A DNA stretch of 64,000 nucleotides from JAZBPO01 sp963691775 (GTDB lineage Bacteria > Pseudomonadota > Gammaproteobacteria > Pseudomonadales > Azotimanducaceae): NCBI GenBank assembly GCA_963691775.1, contig OY829369.1:4402001-4466000 (forward strand). Direction: 5' to 3'. A program made the translations under genes and the position numbers. This document shows positions 33,246 through 42,155 of the stretch, one piece after another; within the stretch, counting starts at the first letter, position 1, and the number at the start of each line of letters is the position of its first letter. The notes under the pieces are model-generated. The model was given only the letters and a program-made list of their open reading frames with translations. It did no database searches and was not told the DNA's origin.

Positions 33246-34130
33246 TCAGAGTTTCAGGAAGCGCCTGACGACGCGGGTCACGTCGCTCACGTGGTCGGGC
33301 TCGAGGTGAAGATGGTGCGGGCCGTCCATTTCCTCGATGCGCAGGTTCGGATGGTGTTCCTGGCGGCGAGCAACGCCAGATCGGTACCAGGGATCCCCTT
33401 GCGTCGCCACGATGAGCATGGTCGGCGGGGTGCTTCGCGCCATCAGATTGTCGATCTGGCGGGAAGAAATGCGCAGCGGCGTCGGGAACCGGATGCGCGG
33501 ATCGGTGCGCCAGGTGCAGCCTCCCTCAACGAAAGCGTGGCCCCGCGCGACAAGCTCGTTTGCGGCAGCAACCGACTGATCCGTGGCCTGGGTGACGCGC
33601 GCGGCCATGGCGTCGAGTGACGGATAGATGGGCGGTCGCTTTTCGTCGGCACGCAGCATCTGCTCGATCGCGAGTCGATTGCGCTCGTTGCCCGACGCCG
33701 GATCGCCTTCGTGGTGGATGAAGCCGTCGATGCAGACACACTGCGTGATGCGCTCGGGGAACATGCCGGTGAGCTCCGAGGCTACAGCGCCGCCCATCGA
33801 GTGACCGATGAGTCCGAAGCGTTCGAAGCCCAGCACGTCTGCAGCTGCGATCACGTCCTGCACGTCGGCGAACGACATGTAGTGCGCACCCGGTGCGCGG
33901 TGATCGGAGTGGCCGTGGCCTGCGAAATCCAGCGTGACCAGATCCAGTTCAGGCAGATTCGGAGCCAGCCGGTTGAAGGTGTTCGCGTTGTCGAGCCAGC
34001 CGTGAAGGCCGATGAACGGCAGTCCGTCGCGCCGCCCCCAGCGACGCGCGGCAAGGCGCAGACCAGGCACGTCTATCGTGAGGTCCTCGCCCTGTCGAAG
34101 TTGGTCGTCCTGATGGCGGATTTCAGACAC
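33246..34130 (-). CDS. Alpha/beta hydrolase
   Basis: A 294-residue alpha/beta hydrolase. LPFIGLHGWLDNANTFNRLA carries the oxyanion turn, LVTLDFAGHGHSDH follows, nucleophile Ser111 is in GLIGHSMGGAVASEL, and the terminal His is in MDGPHHLHLEPDHVSDVTRVV. Resembles serine hydrolase-like (SERHL) and lipase/esterase proteins. No signal peptide, so cytoplasmic. It stands alone between non-coding stretches. Substrate unknown. Confidence 0.85.
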   Translation of the reverse strand: MSEIRHQDDQLRQGEDLTIDVPGLRLAARRWGRRDGLPFIGLHGWLDNANTFNRLAPNLPELDLVTLDFAGHGHSDHRAPGAHYMSFADVQDVIAAADVLGFERFGLIGHSMGGAVASELTGMFPERITQCVCIDGFIHHEGDPASGNERNRLAIEQMLRADEKRPPIYPSLDAMAARVTQATDQSVAAANELVARGHAFVEGGCTWRTDPRIRFPTPLRISSRQIDNLMARSTPPTMLIVATQGDPWYRSGVARRQEHHPNLRIEEMDGPHHLHLEPDHVSDVTRVVRRFLKL

Positions 34131-34488
34131 GGATTGGCCTCTATAGGTCGATTCGAGGGCGCGCAGGGTACCTGATCAACGCGAAGACCTGCAGGGTGAT
34201 CGAGGCAAGCGTGCGCCAGGCCGCTCGATCGATCGGGTTTGGCGTGGCGCGCGCCGCGCTCGGGGTCACGATTGGATGGCTTCGCGCGGCAGGCATCGCT
34301 CCCGACCGCTCTGCGCTGCTTCGGAGCGGACGTTGTCTTTCGGTGCCTAGGGGCCTCGGGTCCGCAAAGCGCGATTGAGGTCCCGGTCGTATCCTGCCGG
34401 TTGATGGCACTCGGAGGCTGGGAGGCGTTGCAGTGCGCTGCGCGCGGATTGGCGTAGTCTGCGCCGATCATCTTTGCTGGAGGCAGGC
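34131..34488 (+). other. Non-coding stretch, nothing recognised
   Basis: 358 bp between two divergent genes. Short open frames exist on both strands but none resembles a known protein or has a ribosome-binding site. It should hold the promoters of both flanking genes; no clear -10/-35 pair or operator was identified. Confidence 0.4.
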
Positions 34489-35601
34489 ATGGCTCGCACC
34501 GGTTTCATCTGGCACGAACGGTTCATGTGGCATCACACGGGCGCCGCTTCGGGTTCCTATCAGGTCAAGGGTGATCTGCAGCCCGGCGTACACGTAGAAA
34601 ATCCCGAGACCAAGCGCAAGCTGAAGAACCTGCTAGATGCTTATGAACTTACCCGGCAGATGCAGGCGCTCGACTTCAGTCCGGCCACGGACGAGGACCT
34701 GCATCGCTTTCATCTGCCTGAGTACGTGGCTCGGGTGCAGGCAATGAGCGACGGGGCGGGCGGGGATGCCGGTGAATTCACGCCCTTCGGGCCGGGCTCG
34801 GCGGACATCGCGCGTCTGTCCGTTGGCGGCACCATTGCAGCAGTCGCGGCCGTGGCAGATGGTCAGGTCGATAACGCCTACGCACTCACGCGTCCGCCCG
34901 GTCACCACGCCGAGCGCGACCGGGGACGAGGGTTCTGCATCTTCAACAACATCGGCCTTGGCGTCATGAGCGCGATCGACGCGGGGCTGGTCGATCGGGT
35001 TGCCGTGGTGGACTGGGACGTGCATCACGGCAACGGCACGCAGCAGGCCTTCTACGATCGCAGCGATGTGCTCACGATTTCGCTGCATCAGGACATGCTC
35101 TATCCCGCTGACCTCGGCCGGCCCTCCGAAGTGGGCGAGGGCCCGGGAGAGGGCTTCAATCTCAATGTCCCCTTGCCCGCAGGCTGCGGTGGTGGGGCCT
35201 ATCTCGCGGCCATGGAGCAGGTCGTGCTGCCGGCACTGGATGCGTTCAGACCCTCACTCATCGTGGTGGGCTGCGGCTACGACGCGGGCTACTTCGATCC
35301 GATGAGCCACATGCTGCTGCTTGCGAGCCATTTCCGCCGGATGAGCCGGATGATGCTCGACGCTGCGCAAACGTTGTGCGACGGGCGCATCGTGTTCAAT
35401 CACGAGGGCGGCTATTCGGACTTCTATGTCCCGCTCTGCGGGGTCGCCGTGGTCGAAGAACTGATGGGCGTGGAGAGCACCGTGCGCGATCCCTACGCAC
35501 CGACGGCGAACGTGGCCAATCAGTTGCTGATGCCGCACCAGCAGGCCTTCATCGACAGCGCCCGGGAAGGGCCCCTCGCGGCGTTGCGCGCGCGCTGCTG
35601 A
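34489..35601 (+). CDS. Histone deacetylase-fold amidohydrolase
   Basis: A 370-residue class II HDAC/acetylpolyamine amidohydrolase-like protein. Start ATG 34489 sits behind GGAGG. Active-site blocks: LTRPPGHHAERDRGRGFCIFNNIGLG (tandem His and zinc-relay region), VVDWDVHHGNGTQQAFY (zinc ligands Asp and His), SLHQDMLYP and VGCGYDAGYFDPMSHM. The family hydrolyses acetyl groups from polyamines, small molecules or proteins. The neighbours do not show the substrate. Convergent with thrS across 303 bp. Confidence 0.9.
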   Translation: MARTGFIWHERFMWHHTGAASGSYQVKGDLQPGVHVENPETKRKLKNLLDAYELTRQMQALDFSPATDEDLHRFHLPEYVARVQAMSDGAGGDAGEFTPFGPGSADIARLSVGGTIAAVAAVADGQVDNAYALTRPPGHHAERDRGRGFCIFNNIGLGVMSAIDAGLVDRVAVVDWDVHHGNGTQQAFYDRSDVLTISLHQDMLYPADLGRPSEVGEGPGEGFNLNVPLPAGCGGGAYLAAMEQVVLPALDAFRPSLIVVGCGYDAGYFDPMSHMLLLASHFRRMSRMMLDAAQTLCDGRIVFNHEGGYSDFYVPLCGVAVVEELMGVESTVRDPYAPTANVANQLLMPHQQAFIDSAREGPLAALRARC

Positions 35602-35904
35602 GATGTCTGCTGTGGACGTGGATCGGATCGGGGGGGCGTGAAAGCTGCGCGCGCAGATGACTGCCAAAGGGTCCCTCATGGCAAGCGCGCCTTTGGCGAC
35701 GCGGGTTGATCTGCTTGATTCCGCGCCTGGTCCAGGGGCGCCCGGGGCGCGGTGCCTCTGGGAAGCGCTGCTTTGTACGAAGTCCTCGTCGGATCCGGTG
35801 GATGCCATCGATCTGGGCTGTGAAGGGGCCGGCGCGTTCCCGCGCCGCCCACTTCGCGTCTGCACGCCGAGTGCGGACGCTGCCTACGACACCCGTCTCA
35901 GCGC
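35602..35904 (+). other. Intergenic stretch between convergent genes, nothing recognised
   Basis: 303 bp between the deacetylase and thrS stops. No infC-like frame is present downstream of thrS. I see no strong hairpin and no coding signal. Confidence 0.4.
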
Positions 35905-37845
35905 TTACTGCAGAGGGTTGTGGCCTTCTTCGACAAGCGCGGCGATTGCCTCGTCCAGAGGCAGGATCGTCTGATCCTTGGAGCCCAAACGTCGAATGGC
36001 GACCGTGCCGTTTTCCGCCTCGCGTTTACCGACGACAAACAGGGCAGGAATCTTCTGCAGTGAGTGTTCGCGCACCTTGTAGTTGATCTTCTCGTTGCGA
36101 AGATCGATTTCGGCGCGAAGCCCAGCGGCATCAGCGGCCGCGAGCACTTCTCGCGCATATGCGTCAGCGTCCTGAGTGATCGTCAGCACCTTCATCTGTA
36201 CCGGTGCGAGCCACACGGGCAGTCGGCCCGCATGGTGTTCAAGAAGGATGCCCGTGAAGCGCTCGAGGGAGCCGAAGAGTGCGCGGTGGATCATCACCGG
36301 CGCGTGCTTTTCTCCGTCCTCGCCGATGTAGCTGGCACCGAGACGTCCCGGCAGGTTCAGGTCGAGCTGGACGGTTCCACACTGCCAGTCACGCCCGATT
36401 GCATCGCGCAGAACGAACTCCAGCTTCGGACCGTAGAAGGCCCCCTCGCCAGGATTGAGGCTCCATTCCTTGCCCGATGCTTCGAGGGCGGCCATGAGCG
36501 CGGCTTCCGACTCATCCCATATCGCGTCCTCCCCGACCCGTTTTTCCGGGCGGTCGGAGAACTTGATGCGGACGTCCTCGAAACCGAAGTCCCGATAGAT
36601 GTCGAGAATCAGGTGCGTGACCTTCACGCACTCCTCGGTGACCTGCTCCCGGGTGCAGAAGACATGTGCGTCGTCCTGGGTGAACGCGCGCACGCGCATC
36701 AGGCCGTGGAGCGCGCCGGAGGGCTCGTAGCGGTGCACCTTGCCGAACTCCGCGAGGTACATCGGGAGGTCTCGGTAGCTCTTGAGTCCGTGCTTGAAGA
36801 CCTGCACGCCGCCGGGGCAGTTCATGGGCTTGAGGCTGAAGGTGCGTTCATCCGGCGTTGTGGTGCTGTACATGTTCTCGCCGAACTTCTCGAGGTGCCC
36901 GGATTTTTCCCACAGGGACTGATCGAGGATGTCCGGCGTGTTGATCTCCTGATAGCCGGCGCGCCGCTGACGCTCGCGCATGTAGGCGATGAGAGACTGA
37001 AACAGCGTCCAGCCCTTCGGGTGCCAGAACACGCTGCCTGGACCCTCCTCCTGGAAATGGAAGAGGTCCATCTCGCGACCGAGGCGGCGATGATCCCGCT
37101 TCTCGGCTTCCTCGAGCATGGTGAGGTAGGCCTTCAATTCCTTGGGCGAAGGCCAGATCGTGCCGTAGATGCGCTGGAGCATTTCCTTGTTCGAGTCTCC
37201 ACGCCAGTAGGCGCCGGAGACCCGAGTCAGCTTGAAGGCCGTGCCGAGCTTGCCGGTCGACGGGAGGTGCGGCCCGAGGCAGAGATCGACGAAACCGCCC
37301 TGGCGATAGACGCTGATCACCTCGTTCTCGGGGAGGTCCTCGATGATCTCGGCCTTGTAAAGTTCGCCCGCTTCGCGGAAGAACTCGATCGCCTCCTCGC
37401 GCTCCCAGACTTCGCGCCGAATGTGCTCGTCGCGGGCGACGATCTCGCGCATGCGTGCCTCGATGGTCTCGAGATCGCTCGGAGTGAAGGGCTCCGCGCG
37501 GGCAAAGTCGTAGTAGAAGCCGTTCTCGATCGCAGGGCCGATGGTGACCTGCGTGTCGGGATAGAGCTCCTGCACGGCTTCGGCCATGACGTGGGCTGCA
37601 TCATGGCGGAGCAGCTCGAGGCCGTCGGCGTCCTTGTCCGTTACGACCTCGACGCGTGCGTCGCCGCCGATAGGAAGATAGAGGTCGCGAAGCGCGCCGT
37701 TGACGCGGACCGCCAGGGCTTTCTTCGCAAGAGAGTTCGAAATCGACGTCGCAACGTCCGTTCCCGTCGTGGTCGCCGCGAACTCGCGAACGGAACCATC
37801 GGGGAATTCGAGCCGGATCGACTCCTGGAGCGCTGCATCACTCAT
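35905..37845 (-). CDS. thrS: Threonyl-tRNA synthetase
   Basis: A 646-residue class II synthetase from ATG 37845 (AGGTGG at the right distance; a GTG four codons upstream is less likely). Domains in order: TGS (residues 1-60, IRLEFPDGSVREF), the editing/SAD domain with HDAAHVMAEAVQELYP and YWRGDSNKEMLQRIYGTIW, the catalytic core with the zinc ligands in MNCPGGVQVFKHG, TQDDAHVFC and MIHRALFGSLERFTGILLEHHAG, then the anticodon-binding domain ending IRRLGSKDQTILPLDEAI. Charges tRNA-Thr and is essential. The usual infC-rpmI-rplT partners do not follow it here. Confidence 0.97.
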   Translation of the reverse strand: MSDAALQESIRLEFPDGSVREFAATTTGTDVATSISNSLAKKALAVRVNGALRDLYLPIGGDARVEVVTDKDADGLELLRHDAAHVMAEAVQELYPDTQVTIGPAIENGFYYDFARAEPFTPSDLETIEARMREIVARDEHIRREVWEREEAIEFFREAGELYKAEIIEDLPENEVISVYRQGGFVDLCLGPHLPSTGKLGTAFKLTRVSGAYWRGDSNKEMLQRIYGTIWPSPKELKAYLTMLEEAEKRDHRRLGREMDLFHFQEEGPGSVFWHPKGWTLFQSLIAYMRERQRRAGYQEINTPDILDQSLWEKSGHLEKFGENMYSTTTPDERTFSLKPMNCPGGVQVFKHGLKSYRDLPMYLAEFGKVHRYEPSGALHGLMRVRAFTQDDAHVFCTREQVTEECVKVTHLILDIYRDFGFEDVRIKFSDRPEKRVGEDAIWDESEAALMAALEASGKEWSLNPGEGAFYGPKLEFVLRDAIGRDWQCGTVQLDLNLPGRLGASYIGEDGEKHAPVMIHRALFGSLERFTGILLEHHAGRLPVWLAPVQMKVLTITQDADAYAREVLAAADAAGLRAEIDLRNEKINYKVREHSLQKIPALFVVGKREAENGTVAIRRLGSKDQTILPLDEAIAALVEEGHNPLQ

Positions 37846-38018
37846 TTCGACAACCACCTGGACTCATGAAGGCGCGCGTGCCGGCACGCACTGGGAAAGT
37901 GTGGGCGCGGAGTCTAGCACGGCGATCCGTGCTCACCCCCGCACAAGCGCCTGCGCAGCGTTCGCGCCGACGGCCCTGGGGTCGGGCTGGCTTCGTACGC
38001 GAAAAGGCTGAGCGGGTC

Positions 38019-39356
38019 TCAGTTGCGGGCGAACTCGAGCGCACGCCCTGCGTCGGTCGCGACGATCTGCTCGCCGTCCCAGACCACCTGGCCATTGACG
38101 ATCGTCGTGTCGATCGCAGCGCGGAACTTGACGTGTGAGAACGGCGTCCAGCCGCATTTCGCGAGTAGCGTTTGCTCGGCGACGTTCGTGTCGCGGCCCG
38201 GATCCACGATCACGATGTCAGCGTGATAGCCCTCGCGCAGGTAGCCTCTTTCCTTGACGCTAAAGCGAATCGCCGGCGCATGGCAGACCTTGTGCACGAT
38301 CCGCTCGAGCGACATGACGTCGTCGCGCCAGTGTTCGAGCAAGGTCAGGAGCGCGTGCTGGACGAGTGGAAGTCCGGCGGGCGCCTGGCCGAACGGCCGA
38401 GCCTTTTCCTCGATGGTGTGCGGTGCGTGATCTGTCGCGATGACGTCGATCACATCGTCATTGATGGCTTGCAGCAGCGCCTGCCGGTCCGATGAATCCT
38501 TGATCGCTGGATTGCACTTGATGGCGGATCCGAGCGCGGCGTAGTCCTGCGAATCGAAGAAGAGGTGATGGACGCACGCCTCGACCGTGATCTGCTTATT
38601 CTCGATCGGTCCAGCCTCGAACAGGACGAGCTCGTCCGCGGTCGTGAGGTGCAAGACATGCAACTTCGTGCCGTGCCGCTTGGCCAGGCCGACCGCGTAG
38701 CTGGAAGACTTCAAGCAGGCCTCACGGGACCGAATGAGTGGATGGTGGTGCGGCTCTATCGCGCCGCCGGTTTCTTTCATGTAGCGCGCGTTCGCCGCCT
38801 GGATCAGGGGCGTGTCTTCGCAGTGCGTTGCCACGAGCAGCGGCGCTGCAGCGAAGATCGCCTCCAAGGCATCTGGATCGTCTACCAGCATGTCGCCGGT
38901 CGACGCGCCCATGAAGACCTTGATGCCGCAGGCGAGTTCAGGATCGACCGCCTTGATGGCTTCGAGGTTGGTGTTCGTTGCGCCTAGATAGAACGACCAG
39001 TTCGAAACGGCTCGTCCCTTGGCCCGAGCGTGCTTGTCCGCGAGCGCTGCGTTGTCGATCGTCAACGGATCGGTATTGGGCATCTCCATGAAGCTCGTGA
39101 TGCCGCCCGCCGCAGCAGCACGGGACTCCGAGGCGAAGTCGCCCTTGTGCATGAGGCCGGGTTCGCGGAAGTGCACCTGATCGTCGATCATGCCGGGGAG
39201 CACGAGCTTGCCCGCAGCGTCCAGGACCTGGTCTGCACCGCGATGTGCCAGGTCGCCGCCGATCTCGGCAATGCGGCCGTCAATGATGAGTAGATCGCTC
39301 TCGAACTTGCGGCCCTCGTTCACGAGCGTGCCGTTGGTGACGAGCAATGAAGTCAT
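38019..39356 (-). CDS. pyrC: Dihydroorotase
   Basis: A 445-residue amidohydrolase. DQVHFREPGLMHKGDF (59-74) is the first metal site; the usual HxH reads Gln60-Val-His62, so the first metal His is replaced by Gln. Lys146 in GIKVFMGAS is the candidate carbamylated bridge, His178 is in LLVATHCEDTPL, and a later His lies in KLHVLHLTTADE. IATDHAPHTIEEKARPFGQAPAGLPLVQ carries the catalytic Asp. The pattern fits type I-like dihydroorotases; I recall similar DDQVHF proteins annotated as dihydroorotase. No other pyrimidine gene is adjacent. Confidence 0.8.
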   Translation of the reverse strand: MTSLLVTNGTLVNEGRKFESDLLIIDGRIAEIGGDLAHRGADQVLDAAGKLVLPGMIDDQVHFREPGLMHKGDFASESRAAAAGGITSFMEMPNTDPLTIDNAALADKHARAKGRAVSNWSFYLGATNTNLEAIKAVDPELACGIKVFMGASTGDMLVDDPDALEAIFAAAPLLVATHCEDTPLIQAANARYMKETGGAIEPHHHPLIRSREACLKSSSYAVGLAKRHGTKLHVLHLTTADELVLFEAGPIENKQITVEACVHHLFFDSQDYAALGSAIKCNPAIKDSSDRQALLQAINDDVIDVIATDHAPHTIEEKARPFGQAPAGLPLVQHALLTLLEHWRDDVMSLERIVHKVCHAPAIRFSVKERGYLREGYHADIVIVDPGRDTNVAEQTLLAKCGWTPFSHVKFRAAIDTTIVNGQVVWDGEQIVATDAGRALEFARN

Positions 39357-39933
39357 CTGTGCACCGGTCAGTCAGGAAAGGGCGACTAGCCTAGCTAATT
39401 CACGCTTAACCGTGGCGCAGGAAGGCGGGTTTCCGGCGAATTAGAGATCAGCTGCGTCCCGGTAAGCGGGGAACGGCAGGTCCTTCGCCTGCGTCTTCGC
39501 GCTGCGGGGGTTGGGCAAGGGGGGGCGAGGGGACTATGCCACCACCGATCGTGCCGAATGCTCGATCATAGCCGTGCAGTGCGAATCGGATGCATGCCGT
39601 TGTCGGACAGAATGAGGTGCACCACGTGGGAAGGGTAGCGGCAGAGGATTCGAGCGAATCGCCCCTACACTAACTTATCTCCCCTCGTGCCCGGATCCAC
39701 TTGAGTACAGGAAGGGGATTCGCCAAGGCTATTTAACGTTCCGCCGAATCCGACTGGCGAATCACTGAACGGCGCGGTGCAGGCTCACATCGCATGCCTT
39801 CCCCTTAGCCACCGATGCGATCTGATGGCGCAAAGGAAGGCTGCCGTGTTCGGGGCGCCGGAAATGAGCAACTTCGTGACCAGCATCTGCCTGCTCTGCG
39901 CGGGCGGCTGGTTGACCCTCTGAAGCCAACCTG
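39357..39933 (+). other. Long intergenic stretch with inverted repeats
   Basis: 577 bp with no gene I can support. It is visibly less GC-biased than its surroundings and marks the left edge of a degraded accessory region. It contains a palindrome and a larger inverted repeat built on the same GATTCG sequence (listed separately). Confidence 0.5.
39647..39763 (+). repeat. GATTCG/CGAATC palindrome and inverted repeat
   Basis: GATTCG-AG-CGAATC at 39647-39660 is a perfect 6-2-6 palindrome. About 57 bp on, GATTCGCCA (39717-39725) and TGGCGAATC (39755-39763) form a perfect 9-bp inverted repeat around 29 bp. The shared sequence suggests a mobile-element end, REP-like element or protein-binding region; no partner element was identified. 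Confidence 0.5.
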
Positions 39934-41022
39934 GTGAGCGAAGCAGTGGTGCCTTCAGTCAGCGACGGTCATACAGCCATCAGAGCTCCCGAGGCGGGCG
40001 ATGCAGCCCGTCTGATCGCCGGCCGCGACGCGGAGTTCCATCGCTTCATGGGCGAAGGCAGTCCAGACCCCAAGCCCTCCGCAGTCATTCTTTCAGATGC
40101 GGAGGTTGTCGGCTGGGTGGACTACGATCCCGAGCCTGACTGGCTGCAGCCCGGGCACGTGAACGTCGGCTACAGCGTCTTTGCCAGCCATCGCGGTCAG
40201 GGTCACGCATCTCGTGCTGTACAGCTGTTGATGCACCATCTCGCGCTCGATGGACGTCACGACAGCGCTGTTCTGCTCATCCGCAAGGACAACCAGGCCT
40301 CCCTCGCTCTAGCCCACAGGCTCGGCTTCGAACTCACCGGCCCGCGCGACGACAGCCTTCACTTCGTAAGACCGGTTCCCGACTTGCACTACACCGACGG
40401 CCTCGTCTCCATCAGGCGAAGGACTCCGTCTGACCTCGACGATGATCTCGCTGCGAAAGACGCAGAGCAGCAACGCTGGCTGTGGGAGGCGGAAGATCGA
40501 CGTCGGTGGGCTTCCCTGGACACCGCGGCCCAGCGCGCACACGCCCTGAAGCACCTCAACGAGAACTACGAGACCTTCGGTCGTGGGCCAAAGTGGACGT
40601 TCTCAATCGATACCCTTGACGCCCCCAACGTTGGCTACATTGACTGTGATCTTGCCAACGAAAACCTGGGGCGGGCCGGCGTCTCCTTCGGGGAGGCGAA
40701 CATCTCCTATTCGGCACACCCTGATCACCGCGGACGGGGCTACATTTCGCGAGCTGCACGCCTGATTGTGCAGTTCCTCGCTGAACACACAGGAGCCCAA
40801 TCTGCCCATCTAGCAATCGAGGGCGCCAATCGTGCGTCCCTGCGCGTTGCCGAGGCACTCGGTGCAGAACCCCGCGGGACCTTCAGTACGTTGAAAGGCG
40901 TCGCCCTGGCCCATTACGCGATGACGATTCACCGTCCGCGCCCCACTTCTGGTGGACCAAGGACAACCCCTGAAAAACGTCCCGGACACCCATCCCGTCC
41001 GCTGCATCAACGAAATGGCTGA
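39934..41022 (+). CDS. Tandem GNAT-domain acetyltransferase
   Basis: A 362-residue protein with two GNAT domains. Domain 1 (about residues 12-150) has VGYSVFASHRGQGHASRAVQLLMHH and QASLALAHRLGFELTG; domain 2 (about 160-325) has ISYSAHPDHRGRGYISRAARLIVQFL and RASLRVAEALGAEPRG. Both retain the RGxGxxSRA acetyl-CoA loop. It starts at GTG 39934 with no strong ribosome-binding site. The last about 28 residues (from GGPRTTPEKR) look unlike a GNAT end and may be read into foreign DNA. Possibly a resistance or small-molecule acetyltransferase. Confidence 0.75.
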   Translation: MSEAVVPSVSDGHTAIRAPEAGDAARLIAGRDAEFHRFMGEGSPDPKPSAVILSDAEVVGWVDYDPEPDWLQPGHVNVGYSVFASHRGQGHASRAVQLLMHHLALDGRHDSAVLLIRKDNQASLALAHRLGFELTGPRDDSLHFVRPVPDLHYTDGLVSIRRRTPSDLDDDLAAKDAEQQRWLWEAEDRRRWASLDTAAQRAHALKHLNENYETFGRGPKWTFSIDTLDAPNVGYIDCDLANENLGRAGVSFGEANISYSAHPDHRGRGYISRAARLIVQFLAEHTGAQSAHLAIEGANRASLRVAEALGAEPRGTFSTLKGVALAHYAMTIHRPRPTSGGPRTTPEKRPGHPSRPLHQRNG

Positions 41023-41113
41023 GGTGATGTTAGGTGAGGCGCTGGAGGCGGGATGCGGGGCGGTTTGACGGGGTGAACAGCTGCGCTCAAGTGGGTGAGC
41101 ACGAATTGCCTGA

Positions 41114-41290
41114 GGCGGCCCCCCGCTATTGAACAACTTCGCGGCTATTCATGCCCGAAACGATTTTGCTAATAGCCACAAGCAGCAGAAAGACATGCTC
41201 ATGCTCTGGGAGAATCGAAGCGTTGTGTACCGAGCCACCGCTGGATACAAGGGCCACCGGCGCGAATTACACCGTATCACCGTCGATTAG
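41114..41290 (+). pseudogene. C-terminal fragment of a TauD/TfdA-type dioxygenase
   Basis: The frame ending at TAG 41288-41290 encodes a tail reading DMLMLWENRSVVYRATAGY, then KGHRRELHRITVD. This matches the C-terminus of TauD/TfdA Fe(II)/2-oxoglutarate dioxygenases (LxWDNRxxxHRAT... RRxLHRxTV). The second iron-ligand His is replaced by Tyr. A stop at 41111 closes the frame, and there is no start or N-terminal domain, so it is a decayed fragment about 59 codons long. The rest of the 41023-41369 gap shows only another coding-like scrap at about 40945-41068. Confidence 0.65.
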
Positions 41291-41369
41291 CGTTACTTGA
41301 ACGGGTCGCGCCGAAGCATTGGGGCGGGGTGGCGTCACCAAAAGCTCGAATTCAGAAAGGGGAACATCC

Positions 41370-42155
41370 ATGACCGTGCAAGCCGAGGGGATAGTACTGA
41401 GCGAAGCTCACGATCACGTGCTCAAAATAACGATTAGCAACCCCACCAAGAAAAACGCCTTTGATCCAGACATGATGGTGCAGCTTTCCAACGCGTTGAC
41501 GGAATTACACAACACTCCAGACTTGTGGGTTGGCGTCATCACTGCCGAGGGCGAGAACTTCACTGCAGGTTTGGACATGCCGAAGTTTTTCGGGCCTGGC
41601 GCGAATCCAACGCCCATCCCCGACGACAATATCAACGCGTTCGGCCTAGGTAACTCCTGCAACAAACCCATCATCACCGCCGTTCAAGGCATCTGCTTCA
41701 CCATCGGCATTGAGATGGCTTTGGCCGGTGACATAATCGTCGCAGCAGACAACACGCGCTTTTGCCAGATGGAAGCGAAACGCGGTATTGCTCCGCTGGG
41801 CGGTGCTCATTTTCGCTACATCGAACGTGCTGGTTGGGGCAACGGGATGTATCACTTGTTGCTTTGCGATGAGTTTGATGCTGCAGAAGCGTATCGAGTT
41901 GGCCTGGTGCAGGAAGTGGTTCCCGCTGGTGCTCAGATCGATCGGGCAATGGAGCTCGCGGGTATCATTAAGAAAAACGCGCCATTGGGCATCCAGGCAA
42001 CGAAAATTGCAGGCCGAAAGTACATAGAGGCAGGCGAAGCTTCTGCCGTTGCTGCCATTGCCAGTATTCGTGAGCAGGTGATGGAGACAGCAGATGCCAA
42101 GGAGGGCATTCAGTCCTTTGTCGAGCGTCGGGCGGCAAAATTCACTGGCGAGTGA
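41370..42155 (+). CDS. Enoyl-CoA hydratase/isomerase family protein, atypical composition
   Basis: A 261-residue crotonase from ATG 41370 with AAAGGGGAA upstream. KITISNPTKKNAFDPDMMVQL, VITAEGENFTAGLDMPKFF (oxyanion turn with the usual CAGxD altered to TAGLD), AVQGICFTIGIEMALAGDIIVAA and EAKRGIAPLGGAHFRYIERAGW are family blocks. A longer insert near residues 70-85 follows. Codon use is clearly AT-richer than the other crotonases in this window (many AAC/AAA/ATT codons), which suggests horizontal acquisition. It stands alone between fragments of mobile DNA. Substrate unknown. Confidence 0.85.
   Translation: MTVQAEGIVLSEAHDHVLKITISNPTKKNAFDPDMMVQLSNALTELHNTPDLWVGVITAEGENFTAGLDMPKFFGPGANPTPIPDDNINAFGLGNSCNKPIITAVQGICFTIGIEMALAGDIIVAADNTRFCQMEAKRGIAPLGGAHFRYIERAGWGNGMYHLLLCDEFDAAEAYRVGLVQEVVPAGAQIDRAMELAGIIKKNAPLGIQATKIAGRKYIEAGEASAVAAIASIREQVMETADAKEGIQSFVERRAAKFTGE

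Noticed and set aside
36064..37869. A 601-codon open frame antisense to thrS
   Set aside because: It mirrors thrS codon for codon, a product of high GC at third positions; thrS is unmistakable on the other strand.
39357..39933. Possible tRNA or attachment-site at the left edge of the degraded region
   Set aside because: No cloverleaf or tRNA 3' end could be recognised, and no matching direct repeat was seen at the right edge near 47.4-47.6 kb.
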